From positions 1 to 64,000 of IMG/VR virus record IMGVR_UViG_3300044675_004706: a stretch of DNA of 64,000 nt; one strand, written 5' to 3'. The stretch comes from a virus. Below the pieces are notes generated by a model. It was not told the origin of the DNA. It did no database searches and was given only the letters and a program-made list of their open reading frames with translations. The position numbers and the translations under genes were made by a program. Shown here one piece after another: positions 9,221 to 17,997 of the stretch; within the stretch, counting starts at the first letter, position 1; each line of letters opens with the position of its first letter.

Positions 9221-10899
9221 TGGACAACCTATTCACACTCATCAACGAAAAATATTATGTCGGTCACTATCTCCCCTACAATTCGGTGGGGGAGATTACT
9301 GATAGTATTCTTGTAGAACCATTTGGTTTGAAAAATAAATATCATGCGAGAGAGTCTTTTGACGGTAAGCATTATGTTTATACATTTGATAAATCAGTTA
9401 ATAACGATAAAGAGGAGTTTGAAAAAAATTATGGTAATCCTCTTTGTGATGTAACTGTTTTTAGAAGTACTTTTGTTGTTGAGGAGAATGAAGATAAGGT
9501 TTGTTTAAAAGTATTCTATTGTGGAAAACACAGAAAGGCTGGTGAAGTATTTTTTCGTAAAAGTACCAAACTGAACTACATTACATTTAATAAGAAAACC
9601 AATATTTTTACGGTTGGTAAAAACACTGAATACCATAAGAAAAGAGGTAAGGGTAAAGGTAGTGTTGTTAGAAGAAACTCATTTCCGATATCGTTAACTA
9701 CGGATGGTTATCATTCATTTATGAATGGGTTAGATGATACCAAAACATATAATTTAAAAATTACCGAAGGTATTAATGTGTTTTTATCTAAAATTGGAGC
9801 TGAAAAAGTTTTAAACTACATTGAGTTACCGATGTCTTTATTTGGATGCTTGTTGGACAAACAAGGGGTTAAGAAACCTGATAATTGGAGAGGGTATTAC
9901 AATGTATATCCAAAACCAATTAAAAAAGACTATAAGAAATACGGATTTAAGATGGTTGATGCTTATATGAAATTAAACGATGTAAGTTCAGAGAAAATTA
10001 AAAAAGTATTACATAAAGTCCAAAATCCTTGTTTCAAAAGTATTAAAATGTTGATGGATGTCTTTGGGAGAGATTTTATTTTACAAAGACCTGAAGAAGA
10101 ATTGTGTATTATTTTTAACACTAAAATTGACGAATCACCATTTCAACCTGTAAGACATTATTTTGAAAATTTCGGTAAAAGGGATATGAGTAATTGTTAT
10201 CAGATTTACTTATTATCTAAAACCGACCATAATTTATCTACTCATACTTTTTACGACCACGTAAGATTTTTTGATATTCTATCAAGAAACGAGCCGATTA
10301 AATGGATGTCTAAAACTTTGAAAGAATTTAATGCTGAACATAGTACTTGGTCAGATAAAGTTGACTTTTACACCACAGGGAAATACTCAAGACAATACTC
10401 TAATGAATTTGTTGAACAAGTATCAAAACCAATCATAACAAGTGATAAAATGGTATTTAACCCTCTTGTACTACAAAGTAGTGAAGAATATGTTGATGAG
10501 TCAGTACACCAATCTAATTGTGTAAGAACTTATCAAGATAGACCTTCATCATTAATTATATCACTTCGTAAGGAAGATGGGGAGAGAGCGTCAATTGAAT
10601 ACAGACCTTCAATCGGTACGAATAATAATCAACCTGTTATATTCAAACGAGTTCAGACACTTGGAAGATTTAATGGTTTATTGGATGATAGTTGGGATGA
10701 TGCGATTTCTATATTGGATAATAGATTAAAAAGTATCTCTAATGAAGTGTGGGGTAATCCTATAGCTGAGTTTGTTACTGGTGGTGGAAGAAAAGAATAC
10801 AACTTTATTTTTGATAAAGACGGACAACTTAACTGGGGACATTTAACAAATTCAATTGACATTGGAGATGATTTACCTTACATTGACTTTGAATGGTAA
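9220..10899 (+). CDS. PcfJ-like protein
   Basis: The 559-residue protein starts at the ATG that overlaps the previous stop. Near residue 430 it has ESVHQSNCVRTY, then SLIISLRKEDGERASIEYR, the signature arrangement of PcfJ-like proteins (H..CV..Y then a basic/aromatic strand pair). PcfJ-like proteins occur on conjugative elements and phages with no firmly established activity. The N-terminal 400 residues are unrecognised. Coupling with DUF932 suggests a shared early function (inference). Confidence 0.6.
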   Translation: MDNLFTLINEKYYVGHYLPYNSVGEITDSILVEPFGLKNKYHARESFDGKHYVYTFDKSVNNDKEEFEKNYGNPLCDVTVFRSTFVVEENEDKVCLKVFYCGKHRKAGEVFFRKSTKLNYITFNKKTNIFTVGKNTEYHKKRGKGKGSVVRRNSFPISLTTDGYHSFMNGLDDTKTYNLKITEGINVFLSKIGAEKVLNYIELPMSLFGCLLDKQGVKKPDNWRGYYNVYPKPIKKDYKKYGFKMVDAYMKLNDVSSEKIKKVLHKVQNPCFKSIKMLMDVFGRDFILQRPEEELCIIFNTKIDESPFQPVRHYFENFGKRDMSNCYQIYLLSKTDHNLSTHTFYDHVRFFDILSRNEPIKWMSKTLKEFNAEHSTWSDKVDFYTTGKYSRQYSNEFVEQVSKPIITSDKMVFNPLVLQSSEEYVDESVHQSNCVRTYQDRPSSLIISLRKEDGERASIEYRPSIGTNNNQPVIFKRVQTLGRFNGLLDDSWDDAISILDNRLKSISNEVWGNPIAEFVTGGGRKEYNFIFDKDGQLNWGHLTNSIDIGDDLPYIDFEW

Positions 10900-11234
10900 A
10901 CGAAAAAAAGATATTTCTATTTGAGGATAGACTGTTGGATAAAGAAGGACTTTTATCAATTCTTCAGTTATCTGATGGACACAATCTTTTACCTAATGAT
11001 TTTTTGAAAAGAGATAACATAGAAAAAGTTTTTATCAACTCAATCATGTATAGTGATGGTGAGGTTTACTCCGATTTAATATGTAAACTACCCAACGGTA
11101 GTTTTATTTATTTATCTAAAGCAGATGGGGTTGAGTATAAAGTAAAATTATATTATAACGCTGACAAGTTGAGTGAGGTTAAGTTCTTCTTAACTCAACT
11201 TTTGAAACAAAAAAAGGAAAGTAAAAATATTTAA
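10893..11234 (+). CDS. Hypothetical protein
   Basis: The ATG at 10893 overlaps the end of the PcfJ-like gene by seven bases. The 113-residue product is acidic in its first half and ends in a Lys-rich tail. No family recognised. Confidence 0.55.
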   Translation: MVNEKKIFLFEDRLLDKEGLLSILQLSDGHNLLPNDFLKRDNIEKVFINSIMYSDGEVYSDLICKLPNGSFIYLSKADGVEYKVKLYYNADKLSEVKFFLTQLLKQKKESKNI

Positions 11235-11238
11235 AAGT

Positions 11239-11544
11239 ATGGAACAATTAACAAGTAGTCAGATACAGGAAAAAATTAACAACGGGGAAGATTTTATATT
11301 AAAGATGTATGCCACATGGTGTGGTCCCTGTAAACAATTAACAGAAGAATTAAAGAAAATCACAACTGATGTGTCAATCTATGAGTTTGATGTTGAGAGT
11401 GATATTAATTTCTCAAAGAGTTTGGGTGTTAGAAATGTACCAGTTTTAAAATTCTATAAAGAAGGTGTTGATACTCACACGATGGTTGGTTTAAAACCTG
11501 CTGATATGGTATCATCATTAATCACTGAACACATTGAGAACTAA
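11239..11544 (+). CDS. Thioredoxin
   Basis: This 101-residue protein has the WCGPC redox site in MYATWCGPCKQL and the cis-proline region VRNVPVLKFYKEG, in the correct order and at thioredoxin length. It is a cytoplasmic dithiol-disulfide oxidoreductase. The next gene, a glutaredoxin, starts on its stop codon (TAATG), so the two are co-translated. Phage thioredoxin/glutaredoxin pairs commonly supply electrons for ribonucleotide reductase; no such gene is visible in this window. Confidence 0.9.
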   Translation: MEQLTSSQIQEKINNGEDFILKMYATWCGPCKQLTEELKKITTDVSIYEFDVESDINFSKSLGVRNVPVLKFYKEGVDTHTMVGLKPADMVSSLITEHIEN

Positions 11545-11816
11545 TGGCTAATTTATTGGTTGCATATACAATGAAAGGTTGTCATTGGTGTACGGAGTTT
11601 AAAAAACAACTTAAAGAAAATAAGATTAAGTTTAAGGAACGAGACATTGAAAAATACGAAGAGGAGTATAACCTTTTTGTTGAAGTCACTGGTAATGATT
11701 TTGTTCCGGCATTTATGATTGTGGATACTGTAACAGAAGATGCTAAGTTATTCGCTCCCGACAGAGATTTCCAAGATATAAACGAAGCTGTTGGAATTAT
11801 AAAAAATATTTTGTAG
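11544..11816 (+). CDS. Glutaredoxin-like protein
   Basis: The 90-residue product begins LLVAYTMKGCHWCTEF, a CxxC (CHWC) site after the first strand, with VPAFMI supplying the cis-proline motif. Fold order and length match glutaredoxin. It overlaps the thioredoxin stop by one base. Glutathione versus thioredoxin dependence cannot be told from the sequence. Confidence 0.8.
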   Translation: MANLLVAYTMKGCHWCTEFKKQLKENKIKFKERDIEKYEEEYNLFVEVTGNDFVPAFMIVDTVTEDAKLFAPDRDFQDINEAVGIIKNIL

Positions 11817-11821
11817 TTTTG
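11814..11821 (+). promoter_or_regulatory. Bacteroidota-type promoter (TAGTTTTG)
   Basis: TAGTTTTG fits TAnnTTTG and ends four bases before the ATG at 11826. It overlaps the stop codon of the glutaredoxin gene. Confidence 0.5.
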
Positions 11822-11825
11822 TTCC

Positions 11826-12353
11826 ATGAAGGAACTAACATTTAAAAAGAAAGGGGTAGTTCATACCCCTTTGACATTTTGGCAAGTTGACCCAACATCA
11901 AAGATTGCTATCTATCAAGGTGGAAGAGGGGCTCGTCCTGATTTGGATTTCATAGTAAAACATAAGGAGGAAGGTAAGAGATTACGGACACCATCACATA
12001 CACATTGGATTGTTGATTTGATTGCTAAGAAACAATGTGCTCCGAATGTTATTAAGGGTTTTATTGATGACCTGATAAAAATCTATGATGAGACCGAACC
12101 ATTTAATTGTGAGACATCAAGGGATACCTACAAGTTACAGTATGTTAATAAACTCACATCAAAGTATCTTGAGTTACAAGGATGTGGTTATTATTCTGTT
12201 GAAGTTTTAATTTCTTTTGTTGAGTTGTTCTCCAAGTGTGAAAAACAAACACCAGATGCGTTCATGTTTAGAAACCTATTGGTGATGGTTAAGGGGTATA
12301 TTGATGGTGATAGAGACTTCTACCAAATCGTTGGTTATTCTAAACGTGTTTAA
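11826..12353 (+). CDS. Hypothetical phage protein
   Basis: This 175-residue protein contains LRTPSHTHWIVDLIAKK, a conserved-looking His/Trp segment, and a helical C-terminal half. The start is fixed by the promoter just upstream. It converges with the minus-strand gene at 12350, overlapping by four bases. Family not recognised. Confidence 0.6.
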   Translation: MKELTFKKKGVVHTPLTFWQVDPTSKIAIYQGGRGARPDLDFIVKHKEEGKRLRTPSHTHWIVDLIAKKQCAPNVIKGFIDDLIKIYDETEPFNCETSRDTYKLQYVNKLTSKYLELQGCGYYSVEVLISFVELFSKCEKQTPDAFMFRNLLVMVKGYIDGDRDFYQIVGYSKRV

Positions 12354-12982
12354 ATAACGTTCAGGAACAATTTGGACGGTAGTTGGTAGTCATCTGATAC
12401 CTTACCTTCAAAGTTGTCGTTTAATATCGATAGGAGAAGTTCTGAACTATAGTAACTATCTGATTTTACCTTTGTGAATTTCAGGTTACCTTCATTACTT
12501 TCAAATTCCAATTTAATGTTTCTGAACTTAAAGTACGGTTGTGATTTCTCCGAGATTTTATAAAGGTAAGAATAAAGATTACCTAAATAGTTTTTAGAAT
12601 AACCGTGAGGGAATGTTGATTGTATGGTTATTGATGATAGATTGTTTGTTGTGAAAGTTTCAGGATATTCAAATACGAATTTTGTATCCTCAAAGTTTGT
12701 GTCTTTGGTATCATAATCTATGATGTCCAATGTTTTAAGATTAAGAGCTGTTAAATCAGAATAGTTATTTTGTTCTTGTTCTATGAACTTATCTGTCAGA
12801 TTGTAACATCCATATATTTTTGGATTCTTTGTATAACCTTTGATAATAAATAAACTATTACAATCAACAACTGATAGTTTTGTTTTATAAGTGTTATTAT
12901 CACTTATTTCTTGACATAAGAAATCTGCAAACTTATTAACAAATTCTTGATTTAAAATACAACTCTCTTTTTCCATGTCCAA
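12350..12982 (-). CDS. Hypothetical protein
   Basis: This 210-residue minus-strand protein mixes helices with beta segments (LFIIKGYTKNPKIYGCYNL, SITIQSTFPHGYSKNYL). Met at 12976 is an alternative start. It follows the 13033-14145 gene on the same strand with a 50-base gap, so the two may be co-transcribed. No family recognised. Confidence 0.55.
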   Translation of the reverse strand: MDMEKESCILNQEFVNKFADFLCQEISDNNTYKTKLSVVDCNSLFIIKGYTKNPKIYGCYNLTDKFIEQEQNNYSDLTALNLKTLDIIDYDTKDTNFEDTKFVFEYPETFTTNNLSSITIQSTFPHGYSKNYLGNLYSYLYKISEKSQPYFKFRNIKLEFESNEGNLKFTKVKSDSYYSSELLLSILNDNFEGKVSDDYQLPSKLFLNVI

Positions 12983-13032
12983 TTTTAGAACTAAAATTTT
13001 AAAGGTTAAAGTGTAAATAATTTTTTGTGTTA

Positions 13033-14145
13033 TTAGAAATAACTATTAAATTCAATATTAAGACATTTTTTAACGTCACCTAAATCGGGGTAGTCAGGAA
13101 CTCTTCCAGAACTCAACCAATTTAAATCACCATTTTCAAATAAACTTTTAAGTAGGTTGATGTAACCTCCGTAATAATTTAAATTTTCATATGGGTTATT
13201 TACGTTACTTTCAAACCAAAGTTTAATATTATTATGAGCAGTTTTTGTAACTTCATATCTTACACCCCATCTTTCTGTTGATGTACTTTTATTGTAGTCG
13301 TGTTTTTTGTATTTATACTCTTCTGATTTTTTACTATCAATAACCTCACCGACTAATTGTCCTATAAGTGAGTCATACAATTCGTTAGCATAAACCGACC
13401 CATAACAATTTGAGTATAATGAATATAATTCACTTCTTATATCTAATCCTAAGTTCATTATAAAGTATTCAACACAATCATTATCTTGTAAAAGTTTAGT
13501 GATTATCTCTTCATTTAATTTTAAATTCGACTCATCACCTTGTTCTATTGCTAAATCTTCTATTAATTCAGGAGTTAGATGTTCGATAGATAAATTACCA
13601 ATTTTAAGTAAATCTTCTTTGATATAACCTCTAATTTCTTCTTGGTATTTTGGTTCTAGTTCTTCATAAATATCTTTGAACTCATCACCTGTTACGTCAT
13701 CATATAAATAACCATCATAATCCCCATTTAATATTTCGGCAATTCTATCTTCACTAATATCGTTTCTACCACTACTAAAGAATTGTGCCAGTTCACCAGA
13801 ATCTTCTAAATCAACATAATATTTCCCATCAATTTCAGTTATATCTGAAAATTCCATTTCCATCATCTTATAGATGTAATTTGGGTCTTTTTGTATTAAC
13901 TGATAAATTATTTTATTTTGATAATCCGACCAGTCATTATTAAAAGGGTCAATGTAATGTGTTAAATTATTTTTAATTATTAACTCAAAAAATTTATCAA
14001 AACCACCTATGGTGTTTTCAATATCCTCTTCAGTAACATCTCCGTTTTGGAATAGAGTAATAAGTTTTACTAACTTATTTTGGAAAGCTGTTAGTACGGG
14101 TTTTTCCTCTTCTTCGTTTAAGTTTTTGAAAATTTTAAATTCCAT
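13033..14145 (-). CDS. Large acidic hypothetical protein
   Basis: The 370-residue product starts MEFKIFKNLNEEEEK, loosely resembling the N-terminal tags elsewhere (hydrophobic helix then Glu). It is rich in Asp/Glu and predicted helices, with no enzyme motif I recognise. Upstream on the minus strand TATTTATC appears before the ATG, consistent with late-type expression. Confidence 0.6.
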   Translation of the reverse strand: MEFKIFKNLNEEEEKPVLTAFQNKLVKLITLFQNGDVTEEDIENTIGGFDKFFELIIKNNLTHYIDPFNNDWSDYQNKIIYQLIQKDPNYIYKMMEMEFSDITEIDGKYYVDLEDSGELAQFFSSGRNDISEDRIAEILNGDYDGYLYDDVTGDEFKDIYEELEPKYQEEIRGYIKEDLLKIGNLSIEHLTPELIEDLAIEQGDESNLKLNEEIITKLLQDNDCVEYFIMNLGLDIRSELYSLYSNCYGSVYANELYDSLIGQLVGEVIDSKKSEEYKYKKHDYNKSTSTERWGVRYEVTKTAHNNIKLWFESNVNNPYENLNYYGGYINLLKSLFENGDLNWLSSGRVPDYPDLGDVKKCLNIEFNSYF

Positions 14146-14157
14146 AATGATAAATAT

Positions 14158-14186
14158 AAAAAAAGGGGAAAAATTCCCCTTTTAGT
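14158..14186 (-). terminator. Intrinsic terminator
   Basis: AAAAGGGG-AAAAATT-CCCCTTTT is a near-perfect hairpin with an oligo-T tail on either strand. On the minus strand it ends the micropeptide transcripts before the 14145 gene starts. Confidence 0.7.
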
Positions 14187-14207
14187 TTTCTTATGTTGCG
14201 GGAAAGA

Positions 14208-14249
14208 TTATTTTCCACATCCGCAACCACCACCGTTGTTGTTCTTCAT
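14208..14249 (-). CDS. Gly/Cys micropeptide (13 aa)
   Basis: ATG to TAA encodes MKNNNGGGCGCGK. It lies directly downstream of a second ORF that begins MGCGCKK on the same strand and just before a terminator, which is why I keep so short an ORF. A CGC motif could bind a metal ion. Translation is unproven. Confidence 0.35.
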   Translation of the reverse strand: MKNNNGGGCGCGK

Positions 14250-14273
14250 TGTTTTTAATTTATTAGAGGTTTA

Positions 14274-14399
14274 TTACTTTTTCTTGTTTTTGTTGTAGTA
14301 CTTATCAATAGTACTTTGAATTGCTGTTCTGATACTCTCAGTTCTTAACTTTTTCACCTGTTCAGGTGACGCACTTTGTTTTTTACATCCACATCCCAT
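14274..14399 (-). CDS. MGCGC small basic protein (41 aa)
   Basis: The product starts MGCGCKKQSASPEQVKK and ends in a Lys-rich helix (DKYYNKNKKK). Short proteins opening with MGCGC are frequent in phage genomes. The two cysteines could coordinate metal. It shares a minus-strand transcript with the 13-residue peptide downstream. Confidence 0.5.
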   Translation of the reverse strand: MGCGCKKQSASPEQVKKLRTESIRTAIQSTIDKYYNKNKKK

Positions 14400-14466
14400 A
14401 TTGTTGGTATTTTATTATAAATATTTACCACATGTGATTTAATAGTAAATAATATAGTTATTTTAA

Positions 14467-14474
14467 TATTTATT
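14467..14474 (+). promoter_or_regulatory. TATTTATT late-type promoter box
   Basis: This variant box begins 23 bases before the ATG at 14490, another gene with an N-terminal tag-like helix. Confidence 0.35.
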
Positions 14475-14489
14475 AATATAATTTTTATC

Positions 14490-15788
14490 ATGAGAGTTAA
14501 TATAGATATATCACAAATACAAAAGGTTGTTCAGATGTTGGTTGAGGAAGAAGGACAAGAGAGTGTTGTTATAACACCTGAGCAATATATTGACTTATTA
14601 AAGTTTACTAACTATAACGGTAAATTGGTTCAAAATATGAAACAATTCAGAGGTAAACGAATTGTTATTGATGGTGACTTAAGTTTGAGAAATACGGATG
14701 CTAATAACATTACAAATATCACAGTTAATGGTGGTTTAGATTTATCATACACTCAAATTAACTCTCTTGAGGGTCTTATATACAATAATATTTCAACATA
14801 TGGAACACCGTATGAAAAAATTCAAATCAAAAAACAAAGACAGATTGAATTAGCCAAACAAAACGATTTACGACAAGAGGACGAATGGAATTTAGAAACT
14901 GCGACTAGTGAGATTGCGATTTTGGCAAATGTTTTATTTGAGTATCTGACTTCATCTTTTGGTCTTTATGAGGCTAAAGAACCTAATCATGATGCAAGGT
15001 TACAGGAACTTTATACTGCAAAAGAAAGAATGGAGGAAATTGAGAAAGAAACAGAAGATAATGAAAATCTGATGGATTTAGAAGCGGTTGAAGAAGAAAT
15101 TGAAGAACTTGAAAAAAGAATTGACTTATATAATTTGGTTTATGATTACAAATATTATAGTATGAGAACTTTTTATTTGTTAACTGACGAATTAGAAGAA
15201 TCAAAAGAAAGATGGGCGGTTGGTGATAATTATAGAACCCACATGTCGGCATATGAAAGAATTGATGAATTGATTGATGATATCGGAATAAAAGGTTTTA
15301 ATTCTAGTTTTGTTGAAGATTATATTGATATTGAAGAACTTAAGGAAACTTTTAGAGACGATGAAGAAAATAATGTTAGAGAAAACCTTGAAGACTTTTT
15401 TGACGAGGAAGATTTTGAATATTCCGACCCGGCAGTTCAAGAAAGGATTGATGAAATTGAATTGTTTTTAGAAGATTCTGAAATAGACCAAGAAAAAAAA
15501 GATGAATTAAATGAAGAACTTGATGAGTTAAGAGATAGTGATAAAACTGTCCCTGAAAATTTAATTGAGGAAAAGGTTGAAGATTTAATTAATGATTTGG
15601 TTGATGACCCTGCGAACGTAATTGAAGAATATGGTTTGAATATTGAAAACTTTATAGATATAAAAGGATTTAAAGAAGGGTTAATTCAAACTGACGGTAT
15701 TGGTCACACACTGAACTCTTACGATGGTGATTACGATACTATTGAATTTAATGATGAAACATATTACATTTTACAAATAGAAGGGTAA
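14490..15788 (+). CDS. Tagged, very acidic coiled-coil protein
   Basis: The 432-residue protein starts with a helix ending MLVEEE, then SVVITPEQYIDLLKF, a short beta/LRR-like part (DLSLRNTDANNITN, LDLSYTQINSLEGL), and a long Asp/Glu-rich helical region (~170-390) with coiled-coil character. The C-terminus DGIGHTLNSYDGDYD...YYILQIE is compact and beta-like. Family unknown. The late-type box and the N-terminal helix suggest a virion-associated protein. Confidence 0.6.
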   Translation: MRVNIDISQIQKVVQMLVEEEGQESVVITPEQYIDLLKFTNYNGKLVQNMKQFRGKRIVIDGDLSLRNTDANNITNITVNGGLDLSYTQINSLEGLIYNNISTYGTPYEKIQIKKQRQIELAKQNDLRQEDEWNLETATSEIAILANVLFEYLTSSFGLYEAKEPNHDARLQELYTAKERMEEIEKETEDNENLMDLEAVEEEIEELEKRIDLYNLVYDYKYYSMRTFYLLTDELEESKERWAVGDNYRTHMSAYERIDELIDDIGIKGFNSSFVEDYIDIEELKETFRDDEENNVRENLEDFFDEEDFEYSDPAVQERIDEIELFLEDSEIDQEKKDELNEELDELRDSDKTVPENLIEEKVEDLINDLVDDPANVIEEYGLNIENFIDIKGFKEGLIQTDGIGHTLNSYDGDYDTIEFNDETYYILQIEG

Positions 15789-15789
15789 A

Positions 15790-16551
15790 ATGGAAACCAA
15801 ATCAAGAAAAAGAAGAACGAAAAAAAATAATCATTTCAGATTAACAACCGACTGGTTATTAACAGAACCAATTGACTACGAACACAAATATTATATGTTG
15901 ATGGACTTTTTAAAGTTCTGTGACGATAAGATTGAGAAGTTTGAGTTATATCCATTATTTAGTGAAATGTCATTACACTTGGCTAATCTACAAGTGATGT
16001 CTTCGGAATTCAAATACATCGTTGTTAATAAGAAGTTTGAAGTTATTGATGATGAAATACTAATCAATGAACTTAAATTCACACCCATCCCAAAATTAAA
16101 TGATGATGAGTTGGAAGAATTAAATAAGGTATTAAAATATGCCGGACCAAAGTTTTTTGAATATTTCAATGTCATCAAAGCTCTTTGGACATTAACATAC
16201 GACTCGGTTTCAATCAAACACACCAACGAAAATAAGAAACAGGATTTAGAAAGAGGTTACTTCTTCACACTTAACGGGAACAACAAAAGGATTTGGAAGT
16301 ATACAACTGGTGGTATTGATACGGTTAAACACGACAGTAAATTTGCGGTTCAGTTGATATTTGATGGGGAAAGTAAAAAGGTAATTAGAACAATATTAAA
16401 TGAATTAACACAAGATATAAGTTTACCCATCTTTGAATTAATGTCTTCCAACGACCTACCATTTGAAAATACACTCCTACCAATCTTTAAAAGAAAGGTA
16501 TTAAGTTACATAGTTCAGAAAAAAACAATTGTAAATCTAAAAAAAGATTAA
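15790..16551 (+). CDS. Hypothetical phage protein
   Basis: This 253-residue protein begins with a basic tail (METKSRKRRTKKNN) and then a globular mixed sequence (FRLTTDWLLTEPIDYEHKYY). It begins one base after the preceding stop, so it is probably co-transcribed. The basic N-terminus may contact nucleic acid. No family recognised. Confidence 0.6.
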   Translation: METKSRKRRTKKNNHFRLTTDWLLTEPIDYEHKYYMLMDFLKFCDDKIEKFELYPLFSEMSLHLANLQVMSSEFKYIVVNKKFEVIDDEILINELKFTPIPKLNDDELEELNKVLKYAGPKFFEYFNVIKALWTLTYDSVSIKHTNENKKQDLERGYFFTLNGNNKRIWKYTTGGIDTVKHDSKFAVQLIFDGESKKVIRTILNELTQDISLPIFELMSSNDLPFENTLLPIFKRKVLSYIVQKKTIVNLKKD

Positions 16552-16559
16552 TATATTTG
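16552..16559 (+). promoter_or_regulatory. Bacteroidota-type promoter (TATATTTG)
   Basis: TATATTTG ends four bases before the ATG at 16564 and drives the small-gene/methyltransferase operon. Confidence 0.6.
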
Positions 16560-16563
16560 TTAT

Positions 16564-16725
16564 ATGGGATTCAACAAAAAAATAATAGGAGAAGAACAAA
16601 TCAAAAGTTTAGAAAAAGATTTAACTATTATTAATCATTATCTCAAAGCCGATTCAATCATTTTCACAAATAACGACGTTGCCAAAAAATTTAAAGAGTA
16701 TGAGAAACAATATAGACCCGTATGA
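16564..16725 (+). CDS. Small hypothetical protein
   Basis: This 53-residue ORF (MGFNKKIIGEEQIKSLEKD...) follows a strong promoter by four bases and overlaps the next gene by 26 bases. It is mostly helical with a basic end. No family recognised. Confidence 0.55.
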   Translation: MGFNKKIIGEEQIKSLEKDLTIINHYLKADSIIFTNNDVAKKFKEYEKQYRPV

Positions 16726-16900
16726 AGTTCTGTTAAGAAAACTTGAAAAACCAGTTCATATCAATTACATTTGTGATTATATCCTACGAGTTGGAATCGA
16801 CGAAACAAGAAAACGAATTGAAAAACTTGTAAGTGAGGGTATACTTGAAGAAAGTAAATATGGAAAAGAATATTATGTCAGAACAAAAAGAAATGGTTAA
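16700..16900 (+). CDS. Small winged-helix-like protein
   Basis: Starting at the ATG at 16700, the 66-residue product reads as a compact helix-turn-helix/wing: VHINYICDYI, then ETRKRIEKLVSEGILEE, then KYGKEYYVRTKR as a beta wing. This pattern resembles minimal winged-helix regulators. It overlaps both neighbours, indicating tight coupling. DNA binding is inferred only. Confidence 0.5.
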   Translation: MRNNIDPYEVLLRKLEKPVHINYICDYILRVGIDETRKRIEKLVSEGILEESKYGKEYYVRTKRNG

Positions 16901-17102
16901 TCACCCATCACACTATGGTGGTGAAGATAATCCATATGAAGCTATCAAAGTCATTGATGCTTGGGGTTTAGATAAAGATTTTTATTTGGGTAATGCGGTC
17001 AAATACCTATCACGTGCTGGTAAGAAAGACAATGTGGTTCAGGACCTGAAGAAAGCTATATGGTATATTGAAAAAAAGATAGAAAAATTACAGAATGATT
17101 GA
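16875..17102 (+). CDS. DUF3310 family protein
   Basis: From the ATG at 16875 the 75-residue protein contains VNHPSHYGG and AIKVIDAWGLDKDFYLGNAVKYLSRAGKKD, followed by DLKKAIWYIE. These are the hallmark segments of DUF3310, a small family common in phages and sometimes labelled nucleotide-kinase-like. Its stop overlaps the start of the methyltransferase at 17095. Confidence 0.85.
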   Translation: MSEQKEMVNHPSHYGGEDNPYEAIKVIDAWGLDKDFYLGNAVKYLSRAGKKDNVVQDLKKAIWYIEKKIEKLQND

Positions 17103-17952
17103 GAATTATATTAATAAGGTAATCAATGGTGACACCATTGATGTAATGAAAGAGATGCCTGAAGGTTGGGTTGATTTAGTTGTAACGTCACCACCATATA
17201 ATGTGGGTATCCAATACGACACACATAATGATGAGATTGTTATGGATGAATATTGGGATTGGTCTGAAAAATGGTTAACGGAGGCTTATCGTTTACTTAA
17301 AGACGATGGAAGAATGGCTATTAACATACCATATGAGGTAAATGTACAAGCTCGTGGTGGTAGAGTATTCTTTGCCTCTGAGATATATCAGGTGATGAAA
17401 AAAGTTGGGTTTAAGTTCTACGGTATTGTTGACCTTGAAGAAGACTCGCCACATAGAAGTAAGACAACTGCTTGGGGTTCTTGGATGAGTCCATCGGCAC
17501 CTTACATTTATAACCCAAAAGAGTGTGTTATTCTTGCTTATAAGAAAGTTCATATTAAGAAAATTAAAGGTGAACCACAATGGAAAGGTGAACCTTATCT
17601 AACTGAAGAGGGAAAGAACAAAGTTGCTTATTCTGAACAAGATAAGAAAGAGTTCATGGAATTGGTGTTTGGACAATGGAAATACTTTGCTGACACTCGT
17701 TCATTAACAAAGGCAACGTTCTCGATGGATATTCCCGAAAAGGCAATTAAGATATTATCATATAGAAATGATATTGTTTTAGACCCTTTCAATGGTTCAG
17801 GAACCAGTTGTGTGGCAGCAGTTGTTCATGACAGAAGATGGGTTGGTATTGAATTGAGTGAAAACTATTGTGAAATTGCTAAACAACGAATACAAAGTTT
17901 TGTTGACCAAAAGAACCAACAGAAGTTACAATTTGAAAACGGAGTCCAATAA
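17095..17952 (+). CDS. Site-specific DNA methyltransferase (N4/N6, PF01555-like)
   Basis: The 285-residue protein has LVVTSPPYNVG near residue 33, the catalytic (S/D)PPY motif, and DPFNGSGTSCVAAVV plus GIELSENYCEIAKQRI at the C-terminus, the SAM-binding FxGxG and motif II. Catalytic-before-SAM order marks a beta-class enzyme. TSPPYN occurs in both N4-cytosine and N6-adenine methylases. No partner nuclease is nearby, so it probably protects phage DNA. It ends an operon closed by a terminator over its stop. Confidence 0.85.
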   Translation: MIENYINKVINGDTIDVMKEMPEGWVDLVVTSPPYNVGIQYDTHNDEIVMDEYWDWSEKWLTEAYRLLKDDGRMAINIPYEVNVQARGGRVFFASEIYQVMKKVGFKFYGIVDLEEDSPHRSKTTAWGSWMSPSAPYIYNPKECVILAYKKVHIKKIKGEPQWKGEPYLTEEGKNKVAYSEQDKKEFMELVFGQWKYFADTRSLTKATFSMDIPEKAIKILSYRNDIVLDPFNGSGTSCVAAVVHDRRWVGIELSENYCEIAKQRIQSFVDQKNQQKLQFENGVQ

Positions 17953-17966
17953 ACTCCGTTTTTTTA
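17938..17966 (+). terminator. Intrinsic terminator
   Basis: AACGGAGT/ACTCCGTT hairpin followed by seven Ts; the 5' arm lies inside the end of the methyltransferase gene. Confidence 0.8.
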
Positions 17967-17976
17967 TTTATTTGTA

Positions 17977-17984
17977 TATTTATA
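17977..17984 (+). promoter_or_regulatory. TATTTATA late-type promoter box
   Basis: An exact TATTTATA begins 21 bases before the ATG at 17998. Confidence 0.45.
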
Positions 17985-17997
17985 ATTAAATGTTATT

